A stretch of DNA of 64,000 bases from contig QAOA01008121.1 in NCBI GenBank assembly GCA_003255065.1, forward strand, positions 598,504 through 662,503. Direction: 5' to 3'. This stretch comes from Cercis canadensis. Lineage: Eukaryota > Streptophyta > Magnoliopsida > Fabales > Fabaceae. The notes beneath the pieces are model-generated. The model was not told where the DNA came from and did no database searches. It saw only the letters and a list, made by a program, of their open reading frames with translations. The translations under genes and the position numbers were made by a program. Numbering within the stretch: position 1 is the stretch's first letter; the number at the start of each line of letters is the position of its first letter. Positions 1 through 12,790 of this stretch are shown piece after piece.

Positions 1-490
1 TAAAGAGAATCATATTCATTTAAGTGGAGATTATCCACAAATTGAGATTTAAGTTAATTTTAATAATTAGACACTAAAGTGATTCATAATTTGACTAATG
101 TAAAAGTATTAGGTGCAGATTTAGAAAGATTTATGACTACTGATAATGATTATTCGCTCTCATTCCCCCGTTCACTTGTGATGTATTCATTACAAAAGGT
201 ATGTACATTGCGCAATTTACATTTTGCTACTTGAATATAAAGTACATTATGTAATAATGAAACCATGACAAGTTAATTATGCTTATCCTCAAGATAAAAT
301 TTAACTTTAACCAATCCCACTAGTAAAGGTGGCATTTCTTGGCACTCAACGTTAACTCTTGTTAGAATTTTTTATTTTCCGCAATCCCAAATAATTAAAT
401 ATTCGAGTCAATGACACGTGTGTTTAATAATACCTCTTTTAAAAAAACCAATTTATTTAATGTCAAAGTATACTCTTTTTTTTTTTTTAA

Positions 491-770
491 GTGTTTGTTA
501 CGCTATATCTTTTATTAGAGGGGTATAGTGTTTTCTACCTCCTTTATTTGGGGTTTTTAGTAAGATTTAGAGGTTAAATTTTATGTCATTGCAAATAGAA
601 TTTGACATTTTTTTTATATTATATCGTTCTTATATTTTATAAAAATAATGTATTATGTCACATATTAGATGACTTAATTTTTTAAAATTTTTACAATAAC
701 ACCGAAATTACTAGATAGGTCTCACTAAAAACTCCTAATAAAAAATATGGGTAATGCTAACAGCTTAGCA
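491..770. mobile_element. MITE-like foldback element, family A copy 1
   Basis: The two halves are imperfect reverse complements. GTTACGCTATATCTTTTATT on the left corresponds to AATAAAAAATATGGGTAATG on the right, and the pairing continues through TTTTTAGTAAGATT / GTCTCACTAAAAA. The right half also closely matches the right half of the element at 48533-48898 (shared words include TGTTATTG, AAAAAATTAAGTCA-type and AATATGTGACATAAT-type blocks). No coding capacity, so probably a non-autonomous DNA transposon. Boundaries are approximate and no target-site duplication was established. Confidence 0.55.
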
Positions 771-2071
771 ACACCATTTTATTAACATATTGTGTTCGTT
801 TTTAACCAACAGAAAAGTGTTAAATACTTAATATTATATCATAAAATGTCTAGGTTTAAAAGAAAAAGACAACTAACTTATTTTTTTATTTATCTTAGAG
901 TATATTATCGTTAATTATGCTTTTCTTTAAGCAAATATTTGTAGATAATTACATAATTTATAGTTGAATAATATTAAAATTATTTTTAAGACTTATAAAT
1001 TTTGTGTAAAAATTTAAAATCATAAATAAAAATATATAAAAAAAGAATATCTATTGATAAAATACAGAATAAGGGTACCTGCCGACTTCCAGTTTGGTGG
1101 ATATTATATATCTTCGCAAAAAAACCTTAAAAAGAAAAAAAAATTGGTGGATATTAAGGGCCCAAAAGCACAGCTGGAAATTTATCGCAAACACCTTCTT
1201 AATGGTATTCCCGCACGACAACAAAGTTTCTGATTTCCTGTATTTAGAAAAAGGGGTTTCGTATATGCGGCAGATTTTCCTTTATCTCTTTGCTTCTTCT
1301 CCTTCGCTGAACAAAAGTACAGCATTCATATCAAAAAACAAAAATACAGTATTATTCTGTATGTCCAAATTAAATTTCATTAAATGAATAATTATAATTA
1401 AAAAATGGACGCCGATCATTTAAAGTGAATATTATAATTCTTTAAAAAATAAAAGATGGAAATTTGTTATACGTCATCGTTTTCTTAAATAACCTTTTAA
1501 AACATAATAAAATCTAATAAGTAATTAAATATTTTAATGATAGTCACATAATAGTTACAAATTAAATAGTGATAGCTTTTCCTTAAAACTATCCGATTAA
1601 GTTAGACCATGGTCCTTAAAAAATATGATATTTTATTCAAACTTTTTTTTTTTTTTTTTATTCGGTAGAGAAAGTTAACAATTTTAGGTGTCGGCACATA
1701 AAAAAAAAATAAAAATAGGTGTCGGTGAACAAAGAATCCAACTGAGAATCTCAATAATCATTTCAATATACCTAATTACCTATATGTCCGTGAGAATATT
1801 ATTAATCTTTTATTTAAAATAAATTTGACTTCTATTAATTTAATTCATTTGATTGTTCCATGTTCCACTCGTGCAAAAACACTCGTGTTTATTTGGTGCC
1901 AACTGCCAACTATAAAATACAAACTATTTGCGTTTAATGGCACGAATTAATTAAGTTGGCTGTTATGTCTAATACTAAATTAATTTGGAACCATTATTTT
2001 CATGTTTCTTTATGTTTGGATGATCTGACGTTTGTGGGGACACAAATCTTCCACGGTGTGTGTATATAGGT

Positions 2072-2494
2072 AAAGTTATACAAATAATACACATTGTCAA
2101 ACTATTTACATAAATGAGGTAGTTTTCAAACTATTTCCCTAAAAATGGCACTTTTGAATATTTTAACGAAAATAAATATGAAAAAAGCCAGACAATGAAC
2201 ACGCTTTAGAGGTAAAGCGTGTTCCTTTAAAACACGCTTTATAGATAAAGCGTATTCACAAGAAATACGTTTTACCTCTAAAAGCGTATTTTTTTTTAGA
2301 ACACGCTTTATAAATAAAGCGTGTTTCTTGTGAACACGTTTTATCTCTAAAGCGTGTTTACTGTTGACTTTTTTTACGTTTAATTTTTGTTAAAAAATTA
2401 ATAAAATATTTAAAAGTGTCTATTTTAAGTAAATAGTTTAAAAACTACTCCATTTGTGTAAATAGTTTGATGTGTATTATTTATGTAACTTTGC
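2072..2494. mobile_element. Foldback element with long terminal inverted repeats and a hairpin-array core
   Basis: Arms of about 120-140 bp are imperfect reverse complements: AAAGTTATACAAATAATACA at the left end pairs with TGTATTATTTATGTAACTTT at the right end, and CAAACTATTTACATAAATGA with its mirror near 2445-2465. The 165-bp core (2197-2359) is a tandem series of five near-palindromic units listed separately. It encodes nothing. The arms resemble those of the element at 39445-39742. I infer a non-autonomous foldback or Mutator-like element; the superfamily is not proven. Confidence 0.65.
2197..2359. repeat. Five tandem near-palindromes (AACACGCTTTA...TAAAGCGTGTT)
   Basis: Units begin near 2197, 2231, 2262, 2299 and 2332, a period of about 33-37 bp. 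Each is a self-complementary block of about 28 nt with stem AACACGCTTTA / TAAAGCGTGTT and a short variable loop (GAGG, TAGA, CCTC, TAAA, TCTC). Several differences between units keep the stem short of perfect (e.g. AATACGTTTTA), so the units have diverged. They are short of coding potential and sit exactly in the middle of the foldback arms. Confidence 0.8.
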
Positions 2495-4212
2495 GGTGTA
2501 TATATATATATTATAACATTAATTAAAGGAAACGAAAAAAGGAGTTTATTTATAATTGCACACAGCACACTATTATTGAATGCAGTTGCATATGTTGAAG
2601 TTGGCTATTTTCTAATTAATAAACACAAAAACTATATTTTTATATAATAAAGAAAAAAAAAAAGACTTCAGCCAAATCACTGATATATTTATTATAAAAA
2701 TATTTTCATTATGACAATAAAAAGTCAGATTTTATGGTGCGATTGCGATACTTCTAAATCCGAGTATGAGAAACAAGTAAAATACAATTAAATTTCCTAA
2801 TAACTACCTTTGATTTAGAAGTATCTGTACAGATTATTCAATTTAAAAGTGAATTTTGAAATCAAAGTTTTATTTTGATAATTAATAATGTTGACACTAT
2901 GATCTATCAAGCATAGAGAGATATCAATATAGTGAGATTTACATTGAATGATCTCAAAATAATCTGTTGATAATTATAATAAAAATATCTATCTTCTGAT
3001 TTGTAAATTTCATGTTTAAATTTAAGATTATAGTCAAAGTATTTAAAAGATATTTACTAACCTGTATTTTAAAAATAGAATTAGGATAATCAATATAACG
3101 AATTGAAATTGACAATATTTGACATGAGATCATATACTTCTATATATTTCTTTATAGCAAGAAAAATGAAAATAAGTCACTAAATATGATTTAATAATAA
3201 GTGATTTAAATAATTTATAAAAAATAAAAATTTAAACTTTTATATCCTCAAATAACAAAAAAAAATCAAAATATATAAGAGTAAGGTCATGGATGAAATG
3301 ACAGTACTTTCAATTTGTTCTCTCTCAATAATCAATATTTTATAGTATAAATCAAGGTATTAAAATATATAATTTATTTCATACTCAATTTAAATATTTT
3401 AAAATAAAAATATATTAAATGCAAATTAATAATATAACACATTAATGTAGAATTCAGATAGATAATTAATGTATATTTTAAGATGCTAAATTATTATTTT
3501 TTGAAATACTGAAATTTTGAAATATTTTTATTTTTTTATATTAAAAAATATTTGTTATTCTTAAACCATTGTGCGTAGATTATAATTTGTAAAAGCCTTT
3601 TCTTATTTGGTAAACAAATACGATTCATACATACTGTATTCTGCACCAAAAATACATACTGTATTTGGGGAAAAAGCATGAGGAGGAGCATGCATGAATA
3701 TCTGAGCTGTCACGTACGCCGAGACGGTTGCAGGGGCACACCCGTCAATTGATGGTTATTATTGAACGGACGTCGCTAGCTGCTTGGTCACTCTTTTCTT
3801 TTCATTCTTCCTTTTTCTCTTAGCTTTACGCCAAATAGTCCTTAAGTAGCTCAGCTACTATCACTAGTCTCTAGAAAATTGTACATATAATTTTGTATGT
3901 TTATTTAGATAAAGTTTTAAAATACAAAAAAGTAATTTGACCATTGGCTATTAATTGCTAGTACATTATTTTGGTTGAACTAATTGGTATTGCATTCACA
4001 CTAAATGAAGTGAAGCAAAGCTAGGCACATACACAACGAACTACATTCAATTAATGAATTATATTAAGCCTCAAATTAGGTGTTTTTTTTAACCATTTTT
4101 ATATTTTGATATTCGCACCCTACCTTACCATGTCCATGTCGTTACCCATTTTGTTTAAGCCTAACACTTGTGGCTGTGACAGTTGGGGCCTTGAGGCATT
4201 GGGTGAACACAT

Positions 4213-4219
4213 TATAAAA
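4213..4219 (+). promoter_or_regulatory. Probable TATA box of the CSLA gene
   Basis: TATAAAA lies 625 bp before the start codon and just before a pyrimidine-rich leader (4280-4370). The distance implies a long 5' leader, possibly with a leader intron, which I cannot place. Confidence 0.55.
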
Positions 4220-4837
4220 GGGGAAAGAAGAGAGAGAAATTAAAACAGAGCACCCACCACAGAGAGCTCTTACAGAAAAACATTCTCTCATTTTTTCTTC
4301 TCTTCTTGCTCCTCATTCATTTTTGCCTTTTTCTTTTTTAAAGTTTTTCCATTTCATATTTTCCTTTATTCTCTGCTTCGACTTTTGTAAATGTTGTGTT
4401 CTGCTTCTGTCTTCCTTTGATTACAGAAGCGGAGAAGGTTTTGACTTTCAGATAGTGTTAGGGGTGTAGGAAAGAAAAGGCAGCCTTTCTTTTCCAGCTT
4501 CTGATCTCATTTCTCATTTCTGGGATATATAGCTTAATTTGAGATCTATAAAGGTTTTTCTCTTGCTTCTTTGTGGGTGTTTCTGCATAGTGGGGTTTTG
4601 AGCAAGAGTTACTCACTGACATTACAGCTCCACCTCCATTGTTTTGCGTGACCTCTAAGCAAAAAAATAAAAATAAAAAATAAAAAAAATATTCCTTCTT
4701 CTTTTACCAAAGCTGGTTCTCTTAAATCTTTTTGGGTCTGTCTAGTGGGCTTTGTCTTGTATCATTTACATTTGTTCTTAGCTTCTCGTTCCTCTCCGCT
4801 GTTTTTCTGACGACAAATTACGGTGAAAGCATTTCAA

Positions 4838-7800
4838 ATGGAGCGGCTTTCGTCGACCACGCTTCTTCCTGAGTCATTTCAAGGGGCCAGATACGACATT
4901 ACCCTTCAACTTCAAACGGTTTGGAGTCAAATCAAAGAGCCATTGATCGTTCCAATTCTGAGAATATCAGTCGTTTTGTGTTTGACCATGTCGTTGATGC
5001 TGTTCATTGAGAGGCTTTACATGGGCATCGTCATAACTTTGGTAAAGCTATTTGGTCGGAAACCTGAGAAGCGTTACAAATGGGAGCCAATGAAGGACGA
5101 CGTTGAGTTGGGGAACACTGCTTATCCAATGGTTCTGGTTCAAATCCCAATGTACAACGAAAGAGAGGTGCTTTTCAATTTCTTCTGTGTGATAGCTTAC
5201 AAGTTCCACTCTGTTCATTATAAAGTTTTAATTGATATTGCATTTTAGCGTTGATTTGATGTTAATTTAAAGAACTTGCAAATGCAGGTTTATCAGCTAT
5301 CAATTGGAGCTGCATGTGGGCTTTCTTGGCCTTCTGATAGAATTATAATCCAAGTTCTTGACGATTCAACAGACCTAACAATCAAGGTAGCCATCTTTAA
5401 ATGGTCTTTTTGTCCAACAAACAAAGCCAGAATTGGGCATTACAATTAATGACCCACAAAAAAATCATATCAATTATTAAATTTTGTCATTGTGAAAAAA
5501 AAAATGCAGAACTTGGTGGAGCTAGAATGCCAAAGATGGGCAAGCAAAGGGATAAATATAAAGTATGAGGTTCGAGACAACAGAAATGGGTATAAAGCAG
5601 GGGCTCTGAAAGAGGGCATCAAGCACAGCTACGTGAAACTGTGCGATTACGTTGCTATTTTCGACGCTGATTTTCAACCAGAGCCTGATTTCCTTTGGCG
5701 CACCATCCCTTTCCTTGTGCACAATCCTGAACTTGCTCTCGTTCAGGCTCGTTGGAAGTTCGGTAATTACCTTTGCTTAATTTAGATTTTCGATTCTCTA
5801 ATGACGGCTTTCTTTTCATTCATAATAATCTCGTGTTTTATGTGGTACCTTCTAAAAACAGAGTTTGCAAATACCAAAAAATTAAAAAACAAGTTTGCTT
5901 TTAATGAACTGTCGGTGTGTGTTTTTTTGCTTCGTAAATTTAGTTTGGTTGGGGCGATGTGGGTCCCAACTTGTGGTTCAATGACCTTGCAAAATCACTG
6001 TCTAGTATAGACTTATAGTAGATTGTTGCCCTGGATTTTAGGACACGTATGCTTCTCATTATCGTCTTTTTGTTCTGGGACCCACTCTTTATACTCCCTC
6101 TAGCAATGAAAAAAGAAAAAAAAAATTGTAAAACCAGTTTTATTTGCGGGTGTTATTTATTTCCTTTCTTTGTTTGATTTATTTATTTTTTGTCTGATTC
6201 TATGGAAAAGTCGGAATAGATATGTTATGAAACGTCATCAGAAAATCGATAGATGATGATTAGCTATGATATGAAAATAATGGTAATCGGGTTTATTTGG
6301 TAATAATCTTATGCTAGTTAATGATTCATTTATAGCAGCAATAGGGTTAGATTTCATGGCCGAAAGGGACCACTGCTTAATTGGGGAAAAAGAATTAAAT
6401 ATAGGAGCTCTAGTGGAAAACAATAAATCATAGTGAAAAGTATGTGTCTAAGGACTATGATTAGTAAGTAGCTTTAGAAGGTCAAAATAAAAATTGTTTT
6501 CAACAAACCCAGGCGTTTAAAACAGAAAAAAGCTCAAATATCCTAATCACAAATACTTAGCGTCTATGATTTATACGAACAGTGTATAGCAATCTATTTT
6601 AATATTTAATAATAAACAATAAAGATGGCATCTTTTAGTATGAAATATCCTTCTTCAATTTCTTTTAATACTTTTTAGTATTATAACATAAACAATTTTA
6701 AAACACCCTGTTGGTGAAAAATTAGCTTACACAAGTAATGTGTTTATCATGCTTTTGTAATGTCTTGTATTATACAAGTTCTTTTGCAAAAATTATTGAT
6801 AAAAAAAAAATGATAATGTTTGAGAATGTAATGTAATGTGATAATAATGTTTGAGAAACATGTGGGTATGTGAGTAGCGTTCAAGAATGACAACATGAGA
6901 ATGGAGCAGAGTCCACGTCCCAAGAATAGGTTTTGAGCATGTGCGTTTCCCAGACTGCAATGCAGTACCTTAAAATATTCCGACTATGAAAAACATAATA
7001 ATTATTGTAGGTTGAAAGTTGAAGCGGCAGATAAGGGCATAGTTGAATCCTCCATGTGTATCTCTTAAGGGTATATCTGTCTTAAAGATACGAGCCTGTT
7101 GTTAGTACTCAGTACTACTATAGTGGGTTGTTGCTGTTTTTATCATTGTAATTATCCTCCTCCTTCAATCTTCATCTTCGTCTTCTACTATATCCGGCAA
7201 CTGCATGTGCAGTCTTTAATGGTGGACCTCATTTTCCAGTCACTGTCTATCACCACTAACCGACAGCTGAATTCATTTCAAACTTTCTCATGCAAAATCA
7301 TTATTCATTATATATCAACATTGGAAATTTCATGCCAGCTATATATGTTGATGACGTGGCTTCTTTTTTTTTAACCTCCTTTCAGTGAATGCGGATGAAT
7401 GTATGATGACTAGGATGCAAGAGATGTCACTGGATTACCATTTTACCGTGGAACAAGAAGTAGGCTCTTCCACTTACGCCTTCTTTGGCTTCAATGGTAA
7501 TCTAATTCTAATCTATCTGCTGGCAATTATTTTATTTTATTTTACAGAAACTGTGAAATTGATGCCTTTTTCGGAATTTAAAAACAAAAAAGAGATAGAT
7601 AATAGAGAATTCAGAGGCATTTTTGGACTTATGTTATGGTGATATATATAGGGACTGCGGGAGTATGGAGAATATCGGCGCTGAATGAGGCTGGAGGATG
7701 GAAAGATAGGACCACAGTGGAAGATATGGACCTCGCTGTTCGAGCTAGTCTCAAGGGATGGAAATTCCTATACTTGGGCAAAATAAAGGTTTCTTATTCA

Positions 7801-8989
7801 ACTCAAATTAATTACCTAAATTTCATGTTTTTTAAGACAAGGTGGAAATGAACTAGCTCAGTAATTTTGAATACAGGTTAAAAATGAGTTGCCTAGTACT
7901 TTCAAGGCCTACCGCTATCAACAGCATCGGTGGTCTTGTGGGCCAGCCAATCTTTTCAGGAAAATGGTTATGGAGATCATAAGAAACAGGGTATGGTTTT
8001 TTCCTATCAAGTCTCTATTTTTAGAAATGAGAAGTTGAACAAGGTAGAACAAAAACATGTGGTTGCTTTACTTTACCCTATATATAAACTCCTTTTTATG
8101 CAGAAAGTGACTTTGTGGAAGAAGATACATGTGATTTACAGCTTCTTCTTTGTTCGGAAGGTCATAGCCCACATCAACACATTTGTTTTCTATTGCGTAA
8201 TATTACCTGCTACTGTTGTGGTGCCTGAGGTTGAGGTCCCAAAGTGGGGAGCTGTATATATCCCTTCCTTCATTACCATTCTCAATGCAGTTGGAACTCC
8301 AAGGTCTTTTTCAGTTTTTGTGTTTGCTTTTACAATCAATAATTCTCATAAAAAAAAAAAAATTGGCATTTACATATTCTTGCTTCTAACAAAGCTGTAA
8401 TTAAGAATTCCTAGGAAGCATTTAACCCCACCATGCTTCTGTAAAATGCTTTAATTGATCTAAAAAGGTTTAAAGATGATGAACTTATTTTTCAAGTGGA
8501 ACTTGCTTGAGTTTATTGAGTGTGTTACCTGTATTACAGGTCCCTCCACTTAATGGTGTTCTGGATTCTGTTTGAGAATGTAATGTCTCTGCATCGAACA
8601 AAGGCAACAATTATTGGTTTACTCGAGGCTAGTCGAGTGAATGAATGGATTGTCACTGAAAAACTTGGTGATGCTCTCAAGGGCAAAGCGGGTACAAAAG
8701 CACCCAAGAAACCTCGATTCAGGATTGGAGACAGGTAACATTCACTGCATTTTGAAATTATACAAAAATTGTTAATTAGTTGATGTCTTACCTATACTTA
8801 TCTTCTCTGTGTTAAAAAATTATTAGGATTCACTTGTTAGAGCTTGGAGTTGGATTCTACCTCTTCTTTATTGGCTGCTACGATGTTCTATTTGGGAAAA
8901 ACCACTACTTCATATTCCTTTATCTCCAAGCAGTTGCCTTCTTCATCCTCGCCTTTGGATATGTTGGCACCTTTGTTCCCAACTCTTAG
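4838..8989 (+). CDS. CSLA9: Glucomannan 4-beta-mannosyltransferase (cellulose synthase-like A)
   Basis: This family-2 glycosyltransferase adds GDP-mannose (and GDP-glucose) to the beta-1,4-(gluco)mannan backbone in the Golgi membrane. Exons: 4838-5167, 5288-5386, 5510-5762, 7386-7496, 7652-7788, 7877-7990, 8104-8303, 8540-8734, 8827-8989; all introns are GT-AG, the sum is 1602 nt and the product 533 aa, the usual CSLA length. Catalytic signatures are visible: DDSTD at about residues 135-139, DAD at 195-197, ED at 288-289 and QQHRW at 325-329. One hydrophobic segment lies at about residues 40-65 and several near the C-terminus, as in processive GT2 enzymes. The start chosen is the ATG giving [10 protein letters not shown]; the frame is also open a little upstream but has no other ATG. 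Intron 3 is unusually long (1623 bp). Assignment to CSLA9 rather than CSLA2 rests on recalled similarity. Confidence 0.95.
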
Positions 8990-10339
8990 AAGGACTTGAG
9001 AAATGCAAAAGTTTCTCTGCCTTCATCATCTCATATTGTAAAATCTGCATTGTAATATGTTGTGTTTTCAGCCAAGTCTGGCATTACAGCTTGTTCAGTA
9101 TAAAACAAAGAGTGGTAATTCTTCAACGTTATAGCATAATCAGAGTCGGTGACTCGAAAAGGATAGTTTTCTTGTGAATATTCAGCAAAGATAAGGAAAT
9201 TACACAAGTTGTTCTTCCCATGGATGGAAGTGAAGTATACAGAAAAGCAACACAGACATTGATCCTCCGTAGGGCAAACATCTTTGATTATTTGGATTGT
9301 TTGTAAGATTTTGTAGATCTTTTCCCCCCGTTTTGGTAACTTTTCCTTTTTTACATTGTATTTGTTTGAAGAAATAAAAAGTTTCAAGAAATGGGATAGA
9401 TTACACACAAGGGTCCCATGTTAAATGATTGAATCTCCTTTTTATCTTTCTTTCAATGTCTGGGTTTTCACAGATATCCTAATAAGCAACAGTACATATT
9501 ACCGAATTGAGGAAATATTTGAATTGGCTTTATCTATGATAACAAAAAGAATGCTGGGACTAATACACCCAAAATAATGCAGAGACCCAATGGGTGGGAG
9601 ATTGAATCTCCTTTTTTCTCTGCATTTGTTTGCTGTCACTGTTGCTAATAATATAAAACAAGTCCTTTTCATGAATACCAAGATTAAGATAGATCACGTG
9701 ATAGCATTTCGGAGTATCTAGTCTCTCCCATTATTGCAATCCAACAACAATGTTCAAATAGCAATCAATTCCTCATCCGTCTCTTTAAAGAGGGAACAAT
9801 AATGTTAGTGAATTTGCAGTGGCCACCATTAATAACCTGTACTCAAAATAACTGAGATTAGCCCTACAAATAATTTCTTACTTCCAGCAACAGTGCAACA
9901 CTGTGACTGGGCCAACCTAACATTACCATGTACCAGAACAGCACAGCTCATTGGTGATCATAATCACATGGATATGATCATTGCCAACCATTTAGCATCC
10001 CGCTCTTACCTCCTCTTCATTTCAAATCTTCAATGATAACTATACGTATTCTAAGTCAACTTACAAACTAAATAATAACAACGTTTGCAAGTGGCAAGTA
10101 ATTGCAGTTGTATTTAAAAACAAAAGCACCAAAGCAGAAAGACAGAGAGAGAGAGAGAGAGAATAAGCCTAGCTGGCCCATTAAATAATTTATTGGGCCA
10201 GCACGAGCAGCCCAAAAACTAGTGTATTCTCTGGGTTTTGGCCCAAGCAAAAGTAAGTGTGACCCAATGAAATAATACGGCTCATCCCGAAGGAGACGTT
10301 TTATAACGAAAAAAACTAACCTGATGCAGTGTTTCAGAA
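8990..10339. other. 3' flank of CSLA and 5' flank of the PPR gene
   Basis: Holds the probable 3' UTR of the CSLA gene (up to about 9380) and the promoter region of the PPR gene. A (GA)n microsatellite lies at about 10143-10162. Minus-strand open frames at 9031-9408 and 10068-10388 have no recognisable content. I found no clear TATA box for the PPR gene. Confidence 0.6.
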
Positions 10340-12790
10340 ATGGAAAGGCGCGCTGCACTTCATCTTCTTCCCAATTTGCTAGCAGCAATCCGGAAGGAAC
10401 CCTGCAATTCCATTTATGTCCCTCTTTCTCTATCCTTTTGTTCGGAATCAGTTTCTGATAGACCTTCTGAAACCCATTATAGCCAAGAAAATGAGGTTCC
10501 GGTAGAAAATATTAATCCCTCTGATCTCCAACAACAAGAACGTCATGAACAAGTTCGACAGCTTCAAATACTACTCGATGAGGGTCGCTTAAATGCTTCG
10601 GAAAGTTTCATCAAATCCATTCTTCGCTCTGAAAACCTTTTTTCTTCTCCCTTGGAATTTCTCGCATTCTTCTCAGACTCTTCACCCTCCTTGAAACCCG
10701 TTTTCTCTAAGATGCTGTTATGGGTTTGTTTGGAGTCCAAAATGGTAAATGAAGCTACCAATTTGTACTATTTGATGAGGAAAGATGGGATTCTTCCTTC
10801 GACGGGTTCTGTCAAACGGTTACTCGAAAATTTGGTCACTTCCAAACAGTTTGAGAAAGCTCTTGACCTGTTCTCGGACGTTGTGGAGTTTGGTATTCGG
10901 CCCGATACTGTCACCTACGGAAAATCTGTTCAGGCGGCGGTGATGTTAGGGGACTTGAAAAGGAGTTCTGAATTTATGAGTGCCATGGAGAGGGCAGGGG
11001 TGAGCCCATCTGTGTTTATCTATAACGTGGTGATAGGTGGGTTGTGTAAAGTCAGGAGAATCAGAGATGCCCAGAAGCTATTTGATGAAATGATTGACAG
11101 AAAAATGTTTCCGAATTTGGTAACCTATAATACGCTGATTGGTGGATACTGTAAGGTGGGAGAAATAGAGCGAGCTTTTAGTTTGAAGGAGAGGATGAAG
11201 ACCGAAAATTTGGAGCCTAATCTTGTCACTTACAATTCTTTGTTAAGCAGTCTTTGTAGTTCACAGAGGATGGCAGATGTGAGGAAGGTGTTGCAAGAGA
11301 TGGAGGCTAAAGGGTTTTTGCCGGATGGGTTTACATGTGTTGTATTTGATGATCATTCAAGGTGTGGGAATGATAACACTTGCTCCGATCTATATGAAAA
11401 AGTGTTCCACACAGGAGAAAGGGTGGATGAGCATACTTGTAGTATCTTGTTGAATGGACTTTGCAGAGTAGGAAAGATAGAAAAGGCCAAGGAGGTTTTG
11501 GCCAAACTAATGGAGAATGGATTTATGCCTAGTAAGGTATTGTATAACATATTAGTGAATGGATATTGCCAAAAGGGTGATACGAAGGAGGCCATACTGA
11601 TAATTGAACAAATGGAAGAACGTGGGTTGAAGGCTAGCTGTATCACTTTCAATACCCTGATTAACAAGTTCTGTGAAGTAAGGGAGGTGCACCTGGCTGA
11701 GAGATGGGTAAAGAAGATGATCGAGAAAGGTGTTTCCCCCAATGTGGAGACATATAACACTTTAATTAATGGTTACGGCCGGATGTGCCATTTTGACAGG
11801 TGTTTTGAGATTCTCCAGGAAATGGAAAATATAGGCATAAAGCCAAACGTCGTAAGCTATGGTTCTCTAATAAATTGTCTATGCAAAGATGGTAAGCTTC
11901 TTGAAGCTGAAATTATCCTTGTGGATATGGTAAGCCGAGGGGTTTCCCCAAATGCAGAAATATACAATATGCTCGTGGAAGCTAGTTTCTCAATGGAGAA
12001 AGTGAAAGATGCCTTCAGATTTTTTGGTGAAATGGTTAAAAATGGAATAAGTCCAACTCTTATAACATACAATACACTCATAAATGGACTTGGCAGAAAT
12101 GGAAGGGCAACAGAAGCTGAGGATTTCTTTCTCCAAATGACTAGCAATGGACTTAATCCTGATGTCATCACATACAATTCCCTGATCTCGGGATATGCTA
12201 AGTCAGGAAACACCCAGAAATGCCTTGAGTTGTATGGTAATATGAAGAAGCTGGGCATAAAACCTACCATAAGAACTTTTCATCCTTTAATCAGTGCATG
12301 CAGCAAGGAAGGAGTGGCGACTGTAGAGAGGGTGTTTTGTGAAATGTTACAAATGGATTTGGCTCCAGATCGAGTTGTATATAATGCAATGATTTACAGT
12401 TATGCTGAAGAAGGAAATGTTGAAAAGGCAATGTCTTTTCAGCAACAGATGATTGATCAGGGAATTAATCCTGACAAGGTGACTTATAACAGCTTGATTC
12501 TAGGATACCTTAGAGATAAAAGGTTGTTAGAAGTAGAGCATCTTGTTGATGATATGAAGGTTAAAGGACTGAGTCCAAAAGCTGATACATATAACATACT
12601 GGTTAAGGGATATTGCGACTTAAAGGATTTCAATGGGGCGTATTTTTGGTACAGGGACATGTTTGACGCAGGTTTCTTCTTAAATCCCCGCATCTGCTAT
12701 GGGCTTATCTGTGGACTTAGGGAGTTGGGAATGCTACAAGAGGCCCAAATTGTCTCCTCAGAATTGAGTTGTAGAGGACAGAAAGAATGA
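10340..12790 (+). CDS. P-class pentatricopeptide repeat protein (At5g12100-like)
   Basis: PPR proteins bind organellar RNA, one nucleotide per about 35-residue helical repeat, and influence its processing, stability or translation. This one is intronless, 816 aa long, and consists of tandem PPR motifs from about residue 150 to the end; typical repeat starts are VTYNTLIGGYCKVGEIERAF and ITYNSLISGYAKSGNTQKC. No E, E+, DYW or SMR tail is present, so it belongs to the P class. The N-terminus MERRAALHLLPNLLAAIRKE is Arg-rich and amphipathic, consistent with an organelle targeting peptide, probably mitochondrial as proposed for Arabidopsis At5g12100, which I recall as having the same length. One repeat around residues 330-360 is degenerate. 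The 3' end and 3' flank were duplicated downstream (13440-14160). The RNA target is unknown. Confidence 0.93.
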   Translation: MERRAALHLLPNLLAAIRKEPCNSIYVPLSLSFCSESVSDRPSETHYSQENEVPVENINPSDLQQQERHEQVRQLQILLDEGRLNASESFIKSILRSENLFSSPLEFLAFFSDSSPSLKPVFSKMLLWVCLESKMVNEATNLYYLMRKDGILPSTGSVKRLLENLVTSKQFEKALDLFSDVVEFGIRPDTVTYGKSVQAAVMLGDLKRSSEFMSAMERAGVSPSVFIYNVVIGGLCKVRRIRDAQKLFDEMIDRKMFPNLVTYNTLIGGYCKVGEIERAFSLKERMKTENLEPNLVTYNSLLSSLCSSQRMADVRKVLQEMEAKGFLPDGFTCVVFDDHSRCGNDNTCSDLYEKVFHTGERVDEHTCSILLNGLCRVGKIEKAKEVLAKLMENGFMPSKVLYNILVNGYCQKGDTKEAILIIEQMEERGLKASCITFNTLINKFCEVREVHLAERWVKKMIEKGVSPNVETYNTLINGYGRMCHFDRCFEILQEMENIGIKPNVVSYGSLINCLCKDGKLLEAEIILVDMVSRGVSPNAEIYNMLVEASFSMEKVKDAFRFFGEMVKNGISPTLITYNTLINGLGRNGRATEAEDFFLQMTSNGLNPDVITYNSLISGYAKSGNTQKCLELYGNMKKLGIKPTIRTFHPLISACSKEGVATVERVFCEMLQMDLAPDRVVYNAMIYSYAEEGNVEKAMSFQQQMIDQGINPDKVTYNSLILGYLRDKRLLEVEHLVDDMKVKGLSPKADTYNILVKGYCDLKDFNGAYFWYRDMFDAGFFLNPRICYGLICGLRELGMLQEAQIVSSELSCRGQKE

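Larger units (their letters stand above)
1..4200. other. AT-rich intergenic region upstream of the CSLA gene
   Basis: I see no convincing gene here. The only open frame of note (1094-1387) is low-complexity and resembles nothing I recognise. The stretch holds two foldback elements (about 491-770 and 2072-2494, listed separately), many A/T homopolymers and, close to the CSLA promoter, an RY-like CATGCATG near 3690. Confidence 0.7.

Noticed and set aside
9031..9408. 125-codon minus-strand open frame after the CSLA gene
   Set aside because: Lies in the probable CSLA 3' UTR and flank, has no recognisable domain and no promoter; likely chance.
10068..10388. 106-codon minus-strand open frame overlapping the PPR start
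   Set aside because: Contains translation of a (GA)n microsatellite and the antisense of the PPR targeting peptide; no family resemblance.
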